Below the pieces are notes generated by a model that made no database searches, was not told the DNA's origin, and saw only the letters and a program-made list of their open reading frames with translations. Shown here one piece after another: positions 1 through 13,446 of a DNA stretch of 64,000 bases (the first letter of the stretch is position 1; every line of letters begins with the position of its first letter). Made by a program: the position numbers and the translations under genes. The DNA is taken from positions 119,571,094-119,635,093 of the forward strand of contig NC_086247.1 in NCBI RefSeq assembly GCF_021018805.1. Reading direction: 5' to 3'. This stretch comes from Prinia subflava (Eukaryota; Chordata; Aves; Passeriformes; Cisticolidae).

Positions 1-3000
1 CATGCAAAAAGGACCTAATTTCCTGCAATAAATACATACACTTCAAAATATTCCTGATCCCTTCAACAAGTCTTTTTCTAATTCTGAACTACAGCACAGC
101 CTCCCTGGTTTTGCTTGGCAACTCATGGCAAAGCAGAAATAAATCCTGAATGTCAGTACATTTTTTTTAATAATATAACCTTTAAATGAGTTTTTCCTAT
201 GATTTAAGAAAACAGTTTCAAAATGCATATGGGACAACATGTATCTGTTAATCTCCTTTGTTCATTTGCAGGCACGTAATCTTGTTAGAAAAATAGCCTC
301 ACAGGAGAAAGCATAGTTTATTCTTCAATAAATGGCTCTTAACTAAGATTTACAGTACAGACAGATTACAAGTTTACTTTCTCCACAGAATGAAACAAAG
401 AATGGAGCCCTTCTAAACAAAATAGTCAAACAATTCAAGAACATAAAGAATGAAAAGTCTCTCTTCTTGGCTAGACAGTTTTGATACCTTAATGATTGTA
501 ACATTTTAACAGCTGTGGGAAAACTGACATTAAAAAAATACTCAGCCCAGATACATGGCCTGTCTACAACATCTCTGAGCTCTTATATTTTATTAGCAAT
601 TTGGATTCATTACTGTTTTAAGGAGGAAGGAAGGGAGGTAGATGTTTCTGAGAGCTGTTTCTCTAAATGTATTAACCAGAGATTTCCAAGCACGATTTAA
701 TATAACACAGCTCAACCCTCAAAAACTGGCAAAGGGGTGAGATGTCACCATTTATCCCTTCATTGAAATTCATGCTCTAACACAGGAGGTCAAAGCAGGT
801 ATTCGAGCAATCTTCCTTATGAAAATGAGATAACCTTTCATCCCAAAGCCTGCTCTGATCTTGCTCCCCCCTCCCTTCTAGCTTGATGCCAGGCAGCAGC
901 TCAGGGGTACCACACTGTCACCTTCCTTTTGAATTTATGATGCTCTGAAGGAGTGCTGTAGTATTTAATAGCCTGAGATCACAGGCTCTCCTGACACAAT
1001 ACTTAAACAGGTTCTGCCTTTCTTTGAGTGTGCTCATTATTTGCACATGGTCTATGACATCCAGGAAGAATATGTTAACACACAAGTCCTCTCTTCTCCC
1101 ACTATTTGCTCTTCCATTATATTTATCCCCTTTATCCAAAAGATTCTCGACTATGCTGTCAATTTTGGAAAAAAAGAAAAAAGAAAAAAAAAAAAAAAAG
1201 ACGACAATTTGGGAGACCCTGTTCACTAATTTTTCAGGAATCCTAAAGTGCCCTTTAAGCTTTAAAACAATCTGAAGCTCAAAAATGACATGTTCTGATG
1301 CTCAACAGCCACCTCCTGATTATACCATTAGAAATCCCTCAAAGTCTGTGTTCAGACTTCATCAGTCTCAACTAGTCATACCTCAGGGTGGAGAAATGGA
1401 CATGATGAGTGTTCAGAAGTATTGCACAGGGAGACACTGAGAGAATGTCTTGTGGTAAGAGAGTTTTAGGAGAGTAATTCGGCTTAATTACAGACATATT
1501 GAAGCTGTGCTTTTGGAAGTGATATCACTAAGGTAGTTAACAGTCTGAAGCACAAAATGCACTTCTTTTTCCATTGTAGACGCTGAGATCCCAATTTTGT
1601 TACACTCTAAAGGGCATGTTTTATTTTTTAACACCTAGATTTCTCTCCTCATTAGAATAAGACTAAACAGCAAAATGTTATTTTATAATTTCAATGTATT
1701 ATAAATTCACTTTTTCCCTAGAAGGAAGGCCATTGATTATTCTTTTAAGTAAGCCAGACAGCTAACACAGAAAAATACTCTCCTTTTAATAAGAGTTTAC
1801 ATTCAAACCACAGGTACCATATCCTCTTGTGCTGATCACAAAGCTCTTCAGGGAAGACCACAGCTCTGGGTCAAGCATCATTGATGAAGCCCTGGGTGGG
1901 ACAGTCCTTAAAACATCAAACAGCCTTAGGAGATAGTCCACCTCCAAAGGAACATCTTCTTAGGCCCATGTATTTGTTAACAAACTCACTTATTTTTCAG
2001 AATATAAATGTTAGCTCCTGTGTCAATGACAGTTCAGGCTGTTACATTCAGCTTGTTTCAGAATTGTTTTCACTGAGACTGTATACAGTGTTAAACTTCT
2101 AATGGATGCTTAAATACCTGAAATGGTGAGCTCTTTATACCAGGGGGAAGTTCTGCAACTAAAGCAGCCAATAAAACAGGTATTCCTACATTTATCCACA
2201 TTATCTTTTTTGTGTGTATCTTTTTTTTCCTGCTCAAATGAACACACTTCTATAAATGAGAAATGTTTACTCCTTTGGCTTCAACACCTACCCCCAAATA
2301 AGGCAGAGGATGTAAGATCACACATATGGACAGTTATTTTAAATCTTCCACTTCAGCTTCAAATCAGCAGGAAAGAGTGTTTCACAGCAACCTTCCCCAC
2401 GAATCTACATCACACACCTGACTAGCATCTGCCTCAGTACCCTACAGAGCAAAGAAACAGATGACTTTGATAGGGCATCAGACTTACAGCCCCTCACTGA
2501 AGCCTCCCTCACTGCTCTCAGCCCAGCTGAGTGGCATTACAAAGTCCACTTCCTCTTTTTCAATGCTAAAACATTTTCTCCTTCACTAATGGCCAGACAG
2601 GCCTTAAGTATCATGCTCAAATTGCCCTAATCTCCTCTGCTCTCACCCTTTAAAATTACTGCTAGTGGCTGGCCCCTGGCAACACAGCAGCGTTTTAACT
2701 CAAACTTCCACGCAATAAATAGCTCAGATTTCCTTTAAAAGGAACACATACACACAACAGACTAGGGGTGCACAGAAGTTTTATGCATCTAGCAGTTTTT
2801 ACATATTCCACTGTTATTCATTTAAGGCTGACCAAGTGGTCCTCAGGGGATGGCATGCACAAGCACAACATTATAAGTGTTAATAGGAAACGGATCTGAA
2901 CAAAGAACCGCATTTCCCCATTATATTGTGTTTCTGCTTTAGTACATCACGTTAGTTTCCTTCACAGCTGGCTGGTTTGCCTGTTTCAGGGACAACTATC

Positions 3001-3736
3001 ATTTGCTCATAACTTTCCTTTTTTTCACCGTATTTTATATGCATGTATAGGCATGTGGGAATCTTGCTGTGGTTTAATCAAAATGGCTTATCTTACAATG
3101 CGTTGTTGAAAGATCATAACATAAAATGGGTAGCAATTCAGAAATAACAACAGAAATACATGACCTGTGCTGCCATGCTAGAGAAAAGAATAAAGTCCAG
3201 TCATTTTTCTGTGATCAGAAAAATAAATAGATTGGTTGGATTTTAATATAAGAAAATAATCAGAAGGGTGCAAGGCAAATTCTTGGTATTTTTATAAACA
3301 CAAAGTCACCTCAGTAATATTCTGCTGTTTATGTGCTCTTGAACTAATTTTCTCCCTCCCAACATGCATGCAATTTGTCCTGCAGAATATCTTTACCCTC
3401 CTAGTGATGGGGGGGTAAAAAAAAATGCTCAAAATAAGCTGAAAGAACACCAGAACATGCACTTTGGGAACTGCTTTGTAGAAATTCAGACTAAATCTCC
3501 TGTGGACATATTTTTAAAGACTCCAAAGCAGCCAGGCAGGCGTGCACACCCCTGGTGCTCCTGTGGTTGTGTGAACAGTCCCTTGTGCAAGCACTGATGG
3601 AGTCCACGCACAGGAACAACACTGCCTGCTCCTTCTCCAAATGCAAACGGGGCACAGGCCTAAATTGCTTGCACATGGAAGAAATGTCTAAGGCAGATGT
3701 ACAAGACCAACTGTATACTGAAAAAACAATAACTGT
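1..3736. other. Intronic sequence, no gene seen
   Basis: AT-rich unique sequence with one A-rich tract. ORFs of up to 102 codons are compositionally biased or unrecognisable. Nothing else supportable. Confidence 0.7.
1168..1199. repeat. A-rich simple repeat
   Basis: A-runs interrupted by single G bases, ending in an uninterrupted stretch of about 16 A. Confidence 0.95.
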
Positions 3737-3878
3737 GTTTCCATACTTCAATATATGATGTCTCTGTTAAATATATATATATATATATATATATTTAGCT
3801 CCAATATGTTTCCATACTTCAATATATGATGTCTCTGTTAAAAAATATATATATATACTTTTTTTCAGCTCAAATATT
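3737..3878. repeat. Tandem duplication of a 71-bp unit with AT-microsatellite expansion
   Basis: The 34-base core starting GTTTCCATACTTCAATATAT occurs identically at 3737-3770 and 3808-3841. Each copy is followed by an (AT)n tract (about 12 dinucleotides in the first, 6-7 in the second) and a related TTTAGCTCCAATAT / TTCAGCTCAAATAT tail. The period is 71 bp. The near-identity of the cores suggests a recent slippage or unequal-exchange event. Confidence 0.92.
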
Positions 3879-6853
3879 CTTGTACTCGCTAGTTTTTTGA
3901 GAACTAGGTACCACCCTTTCCCACTGCACTCTGCAGTGAAGTTACACCCAGAGCATGACGTGACTGCCATTCCTTACTCCCAAACATGTGCCATGTCAAT
4001 GTGCAGCTTGGAAAAGAGAAAGGTCTTCCTTATACTCGAAGTCTGGCTAACTAAATAACTAACATTTGTAAAACCACATTTGTAGTAACATATTTGTAGT
4101 ACCACATTTTCACAGAAGACAGATTTATTTCAGCCTCTACAAAAGCTCTACCAGTGACAACAACTCCTAGGCTCTTCAAAGCAGAATTCAGTCTCTCTGC
4201 TCTGTTTCAGCTTCTTTAATACTTTGTAAAGTCCAAGGTGTATACTTTACATGTTCTTTGCTCCTAAAGTTCAATTTCCTAAATAAGGCATGACTTCTTT
4301 CAGGATGACAGCTTGTAAAAATCTCTTAAGGGTAAATTTCCCTTTTAAGGAAGCCGCTTAGCCACTCCTTTATCCTCATAATATGTACATCCCATCCCTT
4401 CAGGCAACATTTCTAATCAGCAGCATTTCCCATTCCTCACATCTGCTTCTGAAAGAAATCCCAGCCACATCAATCAGCCTCATACATGCATAGACTAGGC
4501 AAAGACATTTGTTGTGCTTTCTGAGCATTGTATCAGGAAAGATACTAAGTTATCACAAAAAGATATTAAGCTAGAAAACCAAGCATTTCATCCTCACTGT
4601 CCACTAGACACCACGGAGTCTGTCTCTGATCTCTAAAGAACCCGTGCCAACATTAGCTACAGTGTGGGTAAGGGATGGTTAAAAACATGTTACTAAATTT
4701 GGGGAGAGGAAAGAACCTTTGAAAAACTAGAACTTTTCTCATTTTCAAATAAGACGTTTGCTTTCTGCAAGAACGTCCTGATTTATTTCCCCAGCCCAAC
4801 AGGAAATTGATACTGCAAAACTGTTGGGTGTTGAATGAGCAGTCAGATATTCCCCATTGAAATTTTTGGCTTGATTTTATTCCTGAGCAAAATGTATTTT
4901 TTTTATTAAAAATAAATCCCATGGTTACACCACCCTCCTGAGACAGCCTGGCTAATACCACATCTCAGATCTAGCTCAGGAAACTATGCTCTCTGGAATA
5001 AGTTCTCCTAAAATTTCAATTAGCTATTACATGACTACACTATTACCTGTCATGTATGCTACTTTGGAGCATTTGTGATGCTAATAGTGATACTGTTACA
5101 GGGCTTGCAGCAAAAAATTGCTCATATTTCAGTGTCAAAGAGATCTTACATTAACCATGCAAAGCTAAGCTGCATTTTGAAAAGTATTTAAATACCTGAA
5201 GTATGTAATACAAGTACATGGAAAGTAGAGTAGAAATTTGCACTCAAATCAGCCACAATAACTTTTTTGCTTTTAATACCAGGAATACATTACAGTAGCA
5301 AGTAATCTTTACATCTGATGGTTTGATTATGGTGAGGTTTTTTAAAATACATTTATTTTTAAAAGGGCTGACATAAAGCTTGCTTAATTACTGGTGGAAT
5401 GATTCTAGAGTTCACTGTGATTTTAGTGAACTGCAGAATGGAGAAAAAAAGTGTTTTATAGGCCTTTCTAAGTCCCTGCAACCTGACAGAGCAACTACTA
5501 ATCTGCCTGCTACAAAAGACATTCAAGCTATGGTGGTCATTTTCAGCAGCTTGAGACACTTTATATTATAAAGAATAGGTGGCCAAGGAGCGAGAGGTTA
5601 GTGGAAAGAGGTGGCAGTCAATATTCTTCCTCTTCTCCATTATTTAGGCAGCTAAAGGACCAGGTAAAATGGTTAAGGAGGTGACACAGTATGCAGTGCA
5701 TTGCTCAATATTCTGGCAATTAAGCCTGGACTGTACAGGTGATGAGTTAAACCCAGCACTACAGCAAAAGCATCTTCAGCCCATCCTTAACTTCAAACTG
5801 TACGAGAGTCTCACTGAAGCCACACGATCTTGAATTTACCCATAAATACAATCTTCACAGCAGAAAATTTAAAGGACAGTGGCAAGTCAGTTAGGAAAGA
5901 ATACTTTGAGCAAATGGGTAAGTGGCTATTTATCACTACACTTAATTGTACTTCTTGGAGGGGTCATAAGAATGTAAGTTAGGCACCAGCTTTTTCAGAT
6001 ATGAAAAAATCTAAGAGGTCAAATTCAGAGATGTTTAACTTTCTGTGTAAGTGCTATTGGCTGAAGTCACTGATGAGACTTCTAGACAGAATCACAAGTT
6101 TGATGATAAGATTTGATAGCTTCACACCCCAGGCATAATAGAATCAAAATCCTTTCTGCAGGTCCTCTGAACTTCATGCATTTCTCAGACTCAGCATTAC
6201 AAATTCTCAAAAAGTTTCTCACCTTACAGGACGTAACATGAGATAAACTAAGCATAAAATCTCAATCATACATTTTCAATAGGCCTTGGTACCTGCTTTA
6301 AAAATCTGACTAGAGCTTTGGTAACTTTCTCAGACACTTTACAATGTAGCAGTGATATTTTAGGAGAAAAGTTGTAGGTAAGAAATGCAATTACAAACCC
6401 TTCATGCCATACTCAGTAAATTTTCAGATTTGAGTTTCGTACAACTTGTATGTTTATAAGGCAAAAAGACCTAAACATGTTATTTTAACAACATGCCTGT
6501 GTTTCTACAGTGATAATTATCTCTAGTTTAATGATATACCAACAGCATTCCCTATAAGCATCTCTGTAGGTCCCCAAACCAGTATCTGCTTTTGCCTCCC
6601 TAACATATTGCCTCTTTTTATCCATACCTCAGAAAGAAGTGATGCTTTCACGTGATGCCCAAGGACAGATTACTTTTTTCAAAAGCATCTCCTGTGAAAA
6701 TGCTTATCACAACTGTAAGATACATAAACACCACCATATGTTAAGAATGTATGCTAATTATTCCCAGTGAGTTCTGTTGTTTTTGTGTCAGACACAGCAT
6801 ATGTTACAGGGTCTTTATTATGGGGGCTGTCTACATCATGTGTTTTCCACAAC

Positions 6854-6878
6854 ACTAAACACTCATTTAGTGTTTAGT
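6854..6878. repeat. 10-bp inverted repeat with 5-nt loop
   Basis: ACTAAACACT (6854-6863) and AGTGTTTAGT (6869-6878) are exact reverse complements around CATTT. At this length it may be a chance occurrence. Confidence 0.8.
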
Positions 6879-7658
6879 AAATTAGCAATATTTGTACTTA
6901 AAATTTGTTAACCAGAACTGCTCTGCTTTAAGAGACAGTAAGCACAGAATTCGGTGCATAATTTTGACCCTCAAAGTCTACACAGAAAAGTAATGACTCT
7001 TTTGTGAATATATGTATATCCTGAAAAAAAACATATGCATACCAGAATTTGAGTTGCTCTTGACTATCAGTTCCTACAGTTGATTTTCCCATACTTGTGG
7101 CTGCTATCTGTGGCCCTTTTACCTCCAGTTGCAAGACATCTGTCAGCTTCTTCCCCAGCCCCAGAACTGAGACTCGATATGGCCTTTATATTACCTCTTG
7201 TTTTAATCAGCTTGGAGCCTGAGAAACACAGCCTAAGTCCTCCTGGGAGCACTATGAGCTGCCAGGGCCACTGGGCTAGACCTCATTGAGCTGTCTATCT
7301 GATACTGTCTTCTCCATTTCTGTGTGAATCAGTGCAGCCGTGCTCCTTTTGGTGCGTGCCAGAGCCCTCCAGCACAGCTGTGACATCTGAGTGATCTTGC
7401 AGGAAGAAGATAACAGAGTGAAAATCTAAAGATACATTAAAGACAAGGGCTAGGTGCAGAGCAAAAAAATGATCAGGGCCAGGCATTTCAAGGGGGCACA
7501 TTTGAAAGTATTTCCAAAAGTATAGAAATTAGCAGCTACTGTTATCCATGGCTGTAAAATGCTCTGGTGAAGTCTGAAATGGGGCTTACTTTTGGACTCC
7601 TAGAACATGAGATAATCAATATAGCTCAGTACAAGAAAGCATGCAGTTGGAAAACTAC

Positions 7659-7674
7659 ATGGATGGATGGATGG
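7659..7674. repeat. (ATGG)4 microsatellite
   Basis: Four perfect ATGG units. Confidence 0.92.
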
Positions 7675-10600
7675 AGGCAAGTCAGAAGATTGGCATCACA
7701 TTTTATTATTTCACTGGCAGTAACTACCAGCAGTGCTCAAGCAGCATATGACATGGTCCTGTCCACATATGCTATTTTGTGCCAATTCATTAAAGAGGTG
7801 ATAGGTGCAGAGTGAACAGTCTCAGCAGCAGCTGATTGAAAAGAGAGAGTCATAAGCTGGGCCATTATACCTGCTCAGTAAATGGCCTGGGAGTTATAAC
7901 TAGTGTTTGATCAGTCTGCTCAATCAGTGTTCACTGTGCACAAAGAGGTTTACAAACATAATAAAGCACTGAAAACATTTCAGAATTTTTCAGTGAATGA
8001 GGATGTGACTGCACTAACAGCTATACCATATATCTAACCAGCCAGTTTAAGATGGCTGATAGGTTCTACTATATTACACAAGAGACTGATCAGTTAGAAT
8101 TTTGCAAAATGAATTATTCAAGGAAAAACTCAGAGCCTCAAATAACAACAAACAATCCCACCATCAGCATAACTTGAGACAGACACACAGCCTGAACCAC
8201 ACCTCCAGATGCAGAGGGTCAAAGAGTAGGAGGTATGAACTGAGGCTCTATTTGAGACCATTCACATATAAATCTGGCAAACTGTATTTAAAGATTAGTG
8301 TTCCACTGATCATACTAGTCATTTATTCTACAGGGTATGGAAAAAAGCTTAGGCTGCCAAACAGGTCTCATGGCAATGACAAGGAATCATTATAAAGAAA
8401 GAGATATTGAATATGTGTCAATACAGAAAACACAAACATGAACTTCACATGCACTGCTGGCTGAAAAGCCATGTCATAAAATTACAGTAAGGGAATACCT
8501 TAGATGTGACAAATAACTTGGGTTTAAAACTAAATATTTCAAGGTAAAAAGCTACGCTGATGCCAAACTTGTATTCCTTTGGGTTTGGGACTGATCCAAG
8601 TAGTTCTCACCACAGTCTTGGATTAAGTCTCTGCTGTGCTGACTGTAACTCACAGAGTATGCAGAGTCAGTTTGATGCTATGTAGGTCAAGCTCTGTTAG
8701 CAGCACAGTCCTGAGGTCCACAGCAAAGAGGTCAATGTGCACAACTCGCTCACCCTCCATGTGGCACAGCCAGAAGGGATGGCAGGAGCTCAGCCAGCCT
8801 GTTTAAAGTTACACAAGCCACAGAATGGATGTTCCCAGCTCACAGGTGACAGGCATAGCTGGACCACAGCTGCAAACTGTGCAAAAGCAAACCTTGCAGT
8901 CATTACAGTTCATATCCTAGAAAGCTAGTACATCAGCCCAGATCTGATGGCCACCTAAGTCCTAACAGTTATCAGCCTCAAGGAGATCACAGCAAATGAA
9001 ATTATTATTTCATCATGTTTCATTAAGTACTGCATTGCTCTGCAAGATTTTATTTTTAGCTTAGTGGCCTCCTAGGAACCTCTCAGTGTTAACAATTCAG
9101 TCAGTAGCACTCTACCCTCTGAGTCAAAATTGGCTGAATGTCAATTGACTACAAGTCAAATCCTTGTATTGGCATTAGGAGCTTTTTGGCAGGGCTGTGC
9201 AAGATTACATTCGAAGTCCACACCACTTAGAGAAGCAATTATGCTCATCCACCATAATTTTTCGTAAGACTTATGCTTAGCACTTTATTCCCAATCTTAA
9301 GTACCAATTCAAATAATTTTTTTCTCTTCACAGAGCCTCTGTGTAGGTAAGTTAGGTAGAGTAGTCCCCTTAATCACAGATATTGAACTGTTAATTCTGG
9401 CTGGCCACTATCTGCTGCACCACAGAGTAGTCACACAAGGCTTGCTTGATAAAATACTAAAGAATTGAAAGGACTGAAAAAGAAGGGTGGGCAACATGAG
9501 AAGCTTTGCACATCAGATGGAGTGGACAGCAAAAATTTACACATGAATCCACCCATTGCTCTGTGGTGTTTGAATACCAGAGTGTCTTTCTTTGCTGTCC
9601 ACAGCAGCCTTCAGACTGCTTTCCTGCAAGGCTGCTTTGCTATTAGGCTAAGCTTACCTTGACCCAAACTGAGGGCAGAGAGCTGGGAAAAAGGAGATAA
9701 CCATTCTTTTCAGCCTCATGACCCAGGCCAGATGCTCAACCAACAACAAAACACCAACTTTTACCCATGTGGTTGGAAAAGGAAGCAGCACCAGCTACAC
9801 ACGCCAGGCTGTCCTGGAGTGCAAAAGGCAGCAGTCTGACACACAATAAAAGCAAAGAGCAAAACCTCGGCAGGAACTATGCCATAATCCACCCTAAAAT
9901 GCATCTTTGTCAGAAGTATAAAGCTCCTACTCCTGTAAGGAGTACATCACATGTAACTGACTGGGTCAAACCCCACGCATTGCACATGCAGAGCTACACA
10001 CAGGCTCACTGATTCCTCGTTTAATTTCAACTACAGATGGAGCCCAGTAGGCAGGGTTGAGGAGACTGCTTGTGTAGATTACTTGTGCATTTTCACACAC
10101 ATTTATTCCACATGCAGTTGCAAACTTTTTTTAAATTTTAATTCAACCCCAAAATCAGAATTTTCCAGGAATTCAGTACAATATCCCATCAAATAAGTTC
10201 TTTCTTAAATAAAAGTTCTTTTGTTTCCACAGCTTGTTTTCTGGATACTGAACAGCATTGTTGGCTAAGTCACATAACTTTCTACATAAGAATGTTTTCT
10301 GCGGGTCATAAATAATGGTAAGGAACATGAGGGCTCAAAGTCTTTTGAATGCATGTGTCTGTAAGAGGAGCAAAACAAGGAAATTTTTTTTCTTATGATA
10401 AATTAAATGAGTTGGAATCATGGACTAAAGCACAGTAATAGAAAAGGGAAAAGGGATGTGTAAAGATGTCTACTAAATGTGAAACTCATATCCTTATTCT
10501 CTTCTGTATTCAAAGTTTATAACTCTATAGCTGTGATTATCTGATTAGCAGAATCTACAGTGACTGTATGAAGAAAATAGCTAAAAGAAAACTCTGCTCT

Positions 10601-11155
10601 GAAAAAGTAACCCAAATATTTTAGTAAAACCATTATGAAGTAAAATAAAAGATTGCAGACACATTCCAGTCAGACTTTTTAAACGAGAAGAAATACTTTC
10701 AGATAAGCATCAAACAGGATTATAACAGATGATCAAAAATATTCCACATGAGAGTTTCAAAGACAACTGGTAAGAGGGCAAATAACCCATATAAAGTTGT
10801 CCTACCTAGACAAGCTGGCATGTCAATAAAGGCTCACTATATAAACTATATTGAGACTAACCATACAAAAATAGGGTTAAATATTTGCATGTCTTCCTTT
10901 TAGAATGCTTTTCTCCATAGAATCCCACCTTCAGTCTGGTTTTTGTCTCATTTTATTTGACCAGGAATCAGGAAAAAAACTGGCCTTTTTTCCTTATTTG
11001 GGGGTTTTTTAAAAATAGATTTTGCATCTATAGCTAATAATTTTTGCACATTTGTTGATTGAATTTCAAAGCACATACCTAATTTGGCTTTTTTTCCTAG
11101 TTTAGATTAATATCAGAAATACATTATGAAATGAATGGGGGAAAAACCCCCATCT

Positions 11156-11262
11156 GAACAAACAATAACAAATTAAACCAAACAAACAATAAACCAAACA
11201 AACAAAAACCAAGAAAAGCAACAAACCAAAACAACAACAACAACAACAACAACAACAAAAAC
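11156..11262. repeat. A/C-rich low-complexity tract with (CAA)n
   Basis: Imperfect (CAAA)n and (CAAAC)n grade into an uninterrupted CAA triplet array at about 11229-11257. It has no coding meaning. Confidence 0.93.
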
Positions 11263-12082
11263 CACCATCTAAATCAAAGTTCAGCAGGATATGAATTAAC
11301 AGTTTTGGAAACAGAAATTAGATACATAAAATAGTCAGCAGGCTACTTGTCTTTTACTTGAAGAAAGACAAATTTTAAAGGTTAAATTAGCCAGTGGGTG
11401 GGTTTCCTACTGTTCCCTGAATTCAGAAGAAGTACTCTCAGAAGTGAAATAAAAAAATCATAAAATGAAATAGAAGTGCTGTGGTATTAGTGCAAAATGT
11501 GTTCCTTTGTTCACAAACTTTTACTGCCTATATAATTTCAGGCAAAACAAAATGTGTAGTATATTTTGTTTCCCTAATAAAAAGGTTAAATAATAAACAG
11601 AAAATTATTGTTAGTAGCTTCACTATACACAGAGTGCCAATTATTTCCTTTACTTATTTCTACTGTTAAAAATTAAAAGATAAAGTTTCAATAGTTGGTG
11701 CTTTCAGAACATTGTGTGCTACTCACTACTGAATGAGATTTGAGGCAGATACCAATGAGTACGTTTTATTCAGGTCCAGACTCAGACAATTTCATACTAG
11801 TTTGCCATCACTCTAGAAAATACCATAGCTGAAGTTAGTAAATAAAGCAGAACAGTATCAATAAAAGTGTACAACAAATTCCACAGCCGTTACCATCCTG
11901 CAGAACATCAGTGCAAATGAGTAATAGAAAAATTGGTGAGTCTCAAGATACTTGTTTGGCACGGGCAGAAAGATAACTATTGGAAATTAAACTTACTTAA
12001 TTGCACAGGATGCATGCCCCTCTTTCTTAGGCTTTGAATATAACACACAGCAGATGAGGCAATATATCCCTCAGTGTCAGGG

Positions 12083-12122
12083 ATCCAGGCACAAGATGGA
12101 AAGGCCCATCTTGTGCCTGGAT
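12083..12122. repeat. Perfect 17-bp inverted repeat (hairpin) with 6-nt loop
   Basis: The left arm ATCCAGGCACAAGATGG (12083-12099) and right arm CCATCTTGTGCCTGGAT (12106-12122) are exact reverse complements around AAAGGC. This is well beyond chance for 64 kb. The flanks do not extend the stem. Confidence 0.95.
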
Positions 12123-13178
12123 GAACAAACCTGTAACTGCAAACTCTGACATGAAGGAAAAAGTTAACTGAATGTGTTTTACTTAGTCACAAGAGGTTAA
12201 TGTTAATGGATAGATGCTTTTAAACCCAGAGGCATTGAGACTCTATGTACACCTCTTGCAAACACTGGTTTGGCTGACATCCTTTGATATCACTACTGAT
12301 GAGATCTTCTTTATGCATGTCCTCCAAATCACCATCCTTTTTTCCAACTGATCAGCCAAAGACCTTGCCCGGCTAAAAAAACAACTGCTCCAGACTTAGA
12401 TGGCCTTCTTAAGACATTGCAGGGAACAGATTTCAATATCTGACTAAAAAGGATATCAAGTAAACAGAATGTGAATAAAAGTTCCAAGGGACCATGCCAT
12501 TCTCAGCTACTTTGATTGCAAAAGCACACTGAAACCACCTCTTCTTCAAGCCTTAGCAGTTACATTCTTGCTGGTCACTCAATGAACAAGAGCCTTTGCC
12601 AGGAAGCCATAGCATGCACTAACCCTCTTTTTTTTTGGAAAATGTAACATAATTCCCTATCTGTAGGGTCTTCAACATTCGCAAGAGAAAAAAGGAGCAG
12701 GCTTGATCCTTCCTTGCTTCAATAAGCCACCTGTTTCAAAAGACTATAAAATCTCCAGTCTCCATGGTCTATTTGGATGCAACAGCAGCTGGGTAGCTGG
12801 AAGAGCCTGTGGCAGGAAAGTCACCTTCCACATCATCCTCACTGCGCTGCTGGAGGAGATGGATAGCAAAACCACACAACAAAAAACAAGAGTAGGATTC
12901 TGTCAAGGAAACAATTATTTGTTTGTTTAAGTGCTGCCCTTTTGGTGCCCTACTCCTTTACAACAGAGTTTTCCAGCAGAAACAATATCTCCCTGACAGA
13001 CAGAAGAATTTCCTTACCCATTTTAGCAGCACACAGGCTGCTTGCTCAGTTTGCAGCATGACTTCCACTCTGTTATCTCTACTTTCCTGTTGTTTAGGAA
13101 AACATGCAACAAACGCAAGGATAGGTCTGCACAGTCTGCAGACCTAATTTCCTTGAGTGAACTGACAACTGTTAACCT

Positions 13179-13446
13179 TGATAAGACAAGGGCTGATGGC
13201 TTAAACTGAGAATATGTTTAGATTAGCTATTGGGAAGAAGTTATTTTCTGTAAGGGTGATGAGGCACTGGGATAGGTTGTCCAGAGAAGCTGTGTGTGCC
13301 CCATCCCTGGAAGTGTTCAAGGCCATATTGCATAGGGCTTTGAGCAACCTGCTCCAGCAGAAGGTGTCCCTGGCCCATGGCAGGGGGATTGGAACACGAT
13401 GATCTGTAAGATCTCTTCCAACTCAAAGCATTCTACAATTCTGTGA
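13179..13446 (+). mobile_element. CR1 LINE, 5'-truncated 3' end
   Basis: About 268 bp match the conserved CR1 3' end, the dominant avian non-LTR retrotransposon. In order it shows a GATAAGACAAGGG-like block, TTTAGATTAG, GAGGCACTGGGATAGGTTG, CCCCATCCCTGGAAGTGTTC, a stretch ending GGCCCATGGCAGGGGGATTGG, and ATCTCTTCCAACTCAAAGC. It terminates in the family's 8-bp-type 3' repeats (ATTCTACAATTCTGTGA). Only the 3' terminal region is present, the usual fate of CR1 copies, so there is no reverse transcriptase. It is moderately diverged. Its orientation is antisense to CREB5. Confidence 0.95.

Larger units (their letters stand above)
3879..11155. other. Intronic sequence, no gene seen
   Basis: Unique AT-rich sequence with very few CpGs. 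It contains the 6854 inverted repeat, the ATGG microsatellite and three imperfect copies of an ACATTTGTAGTA-like unit at 4061-4110. No credible ORF or splice-bounded coding exon. Confidence 0.7.
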
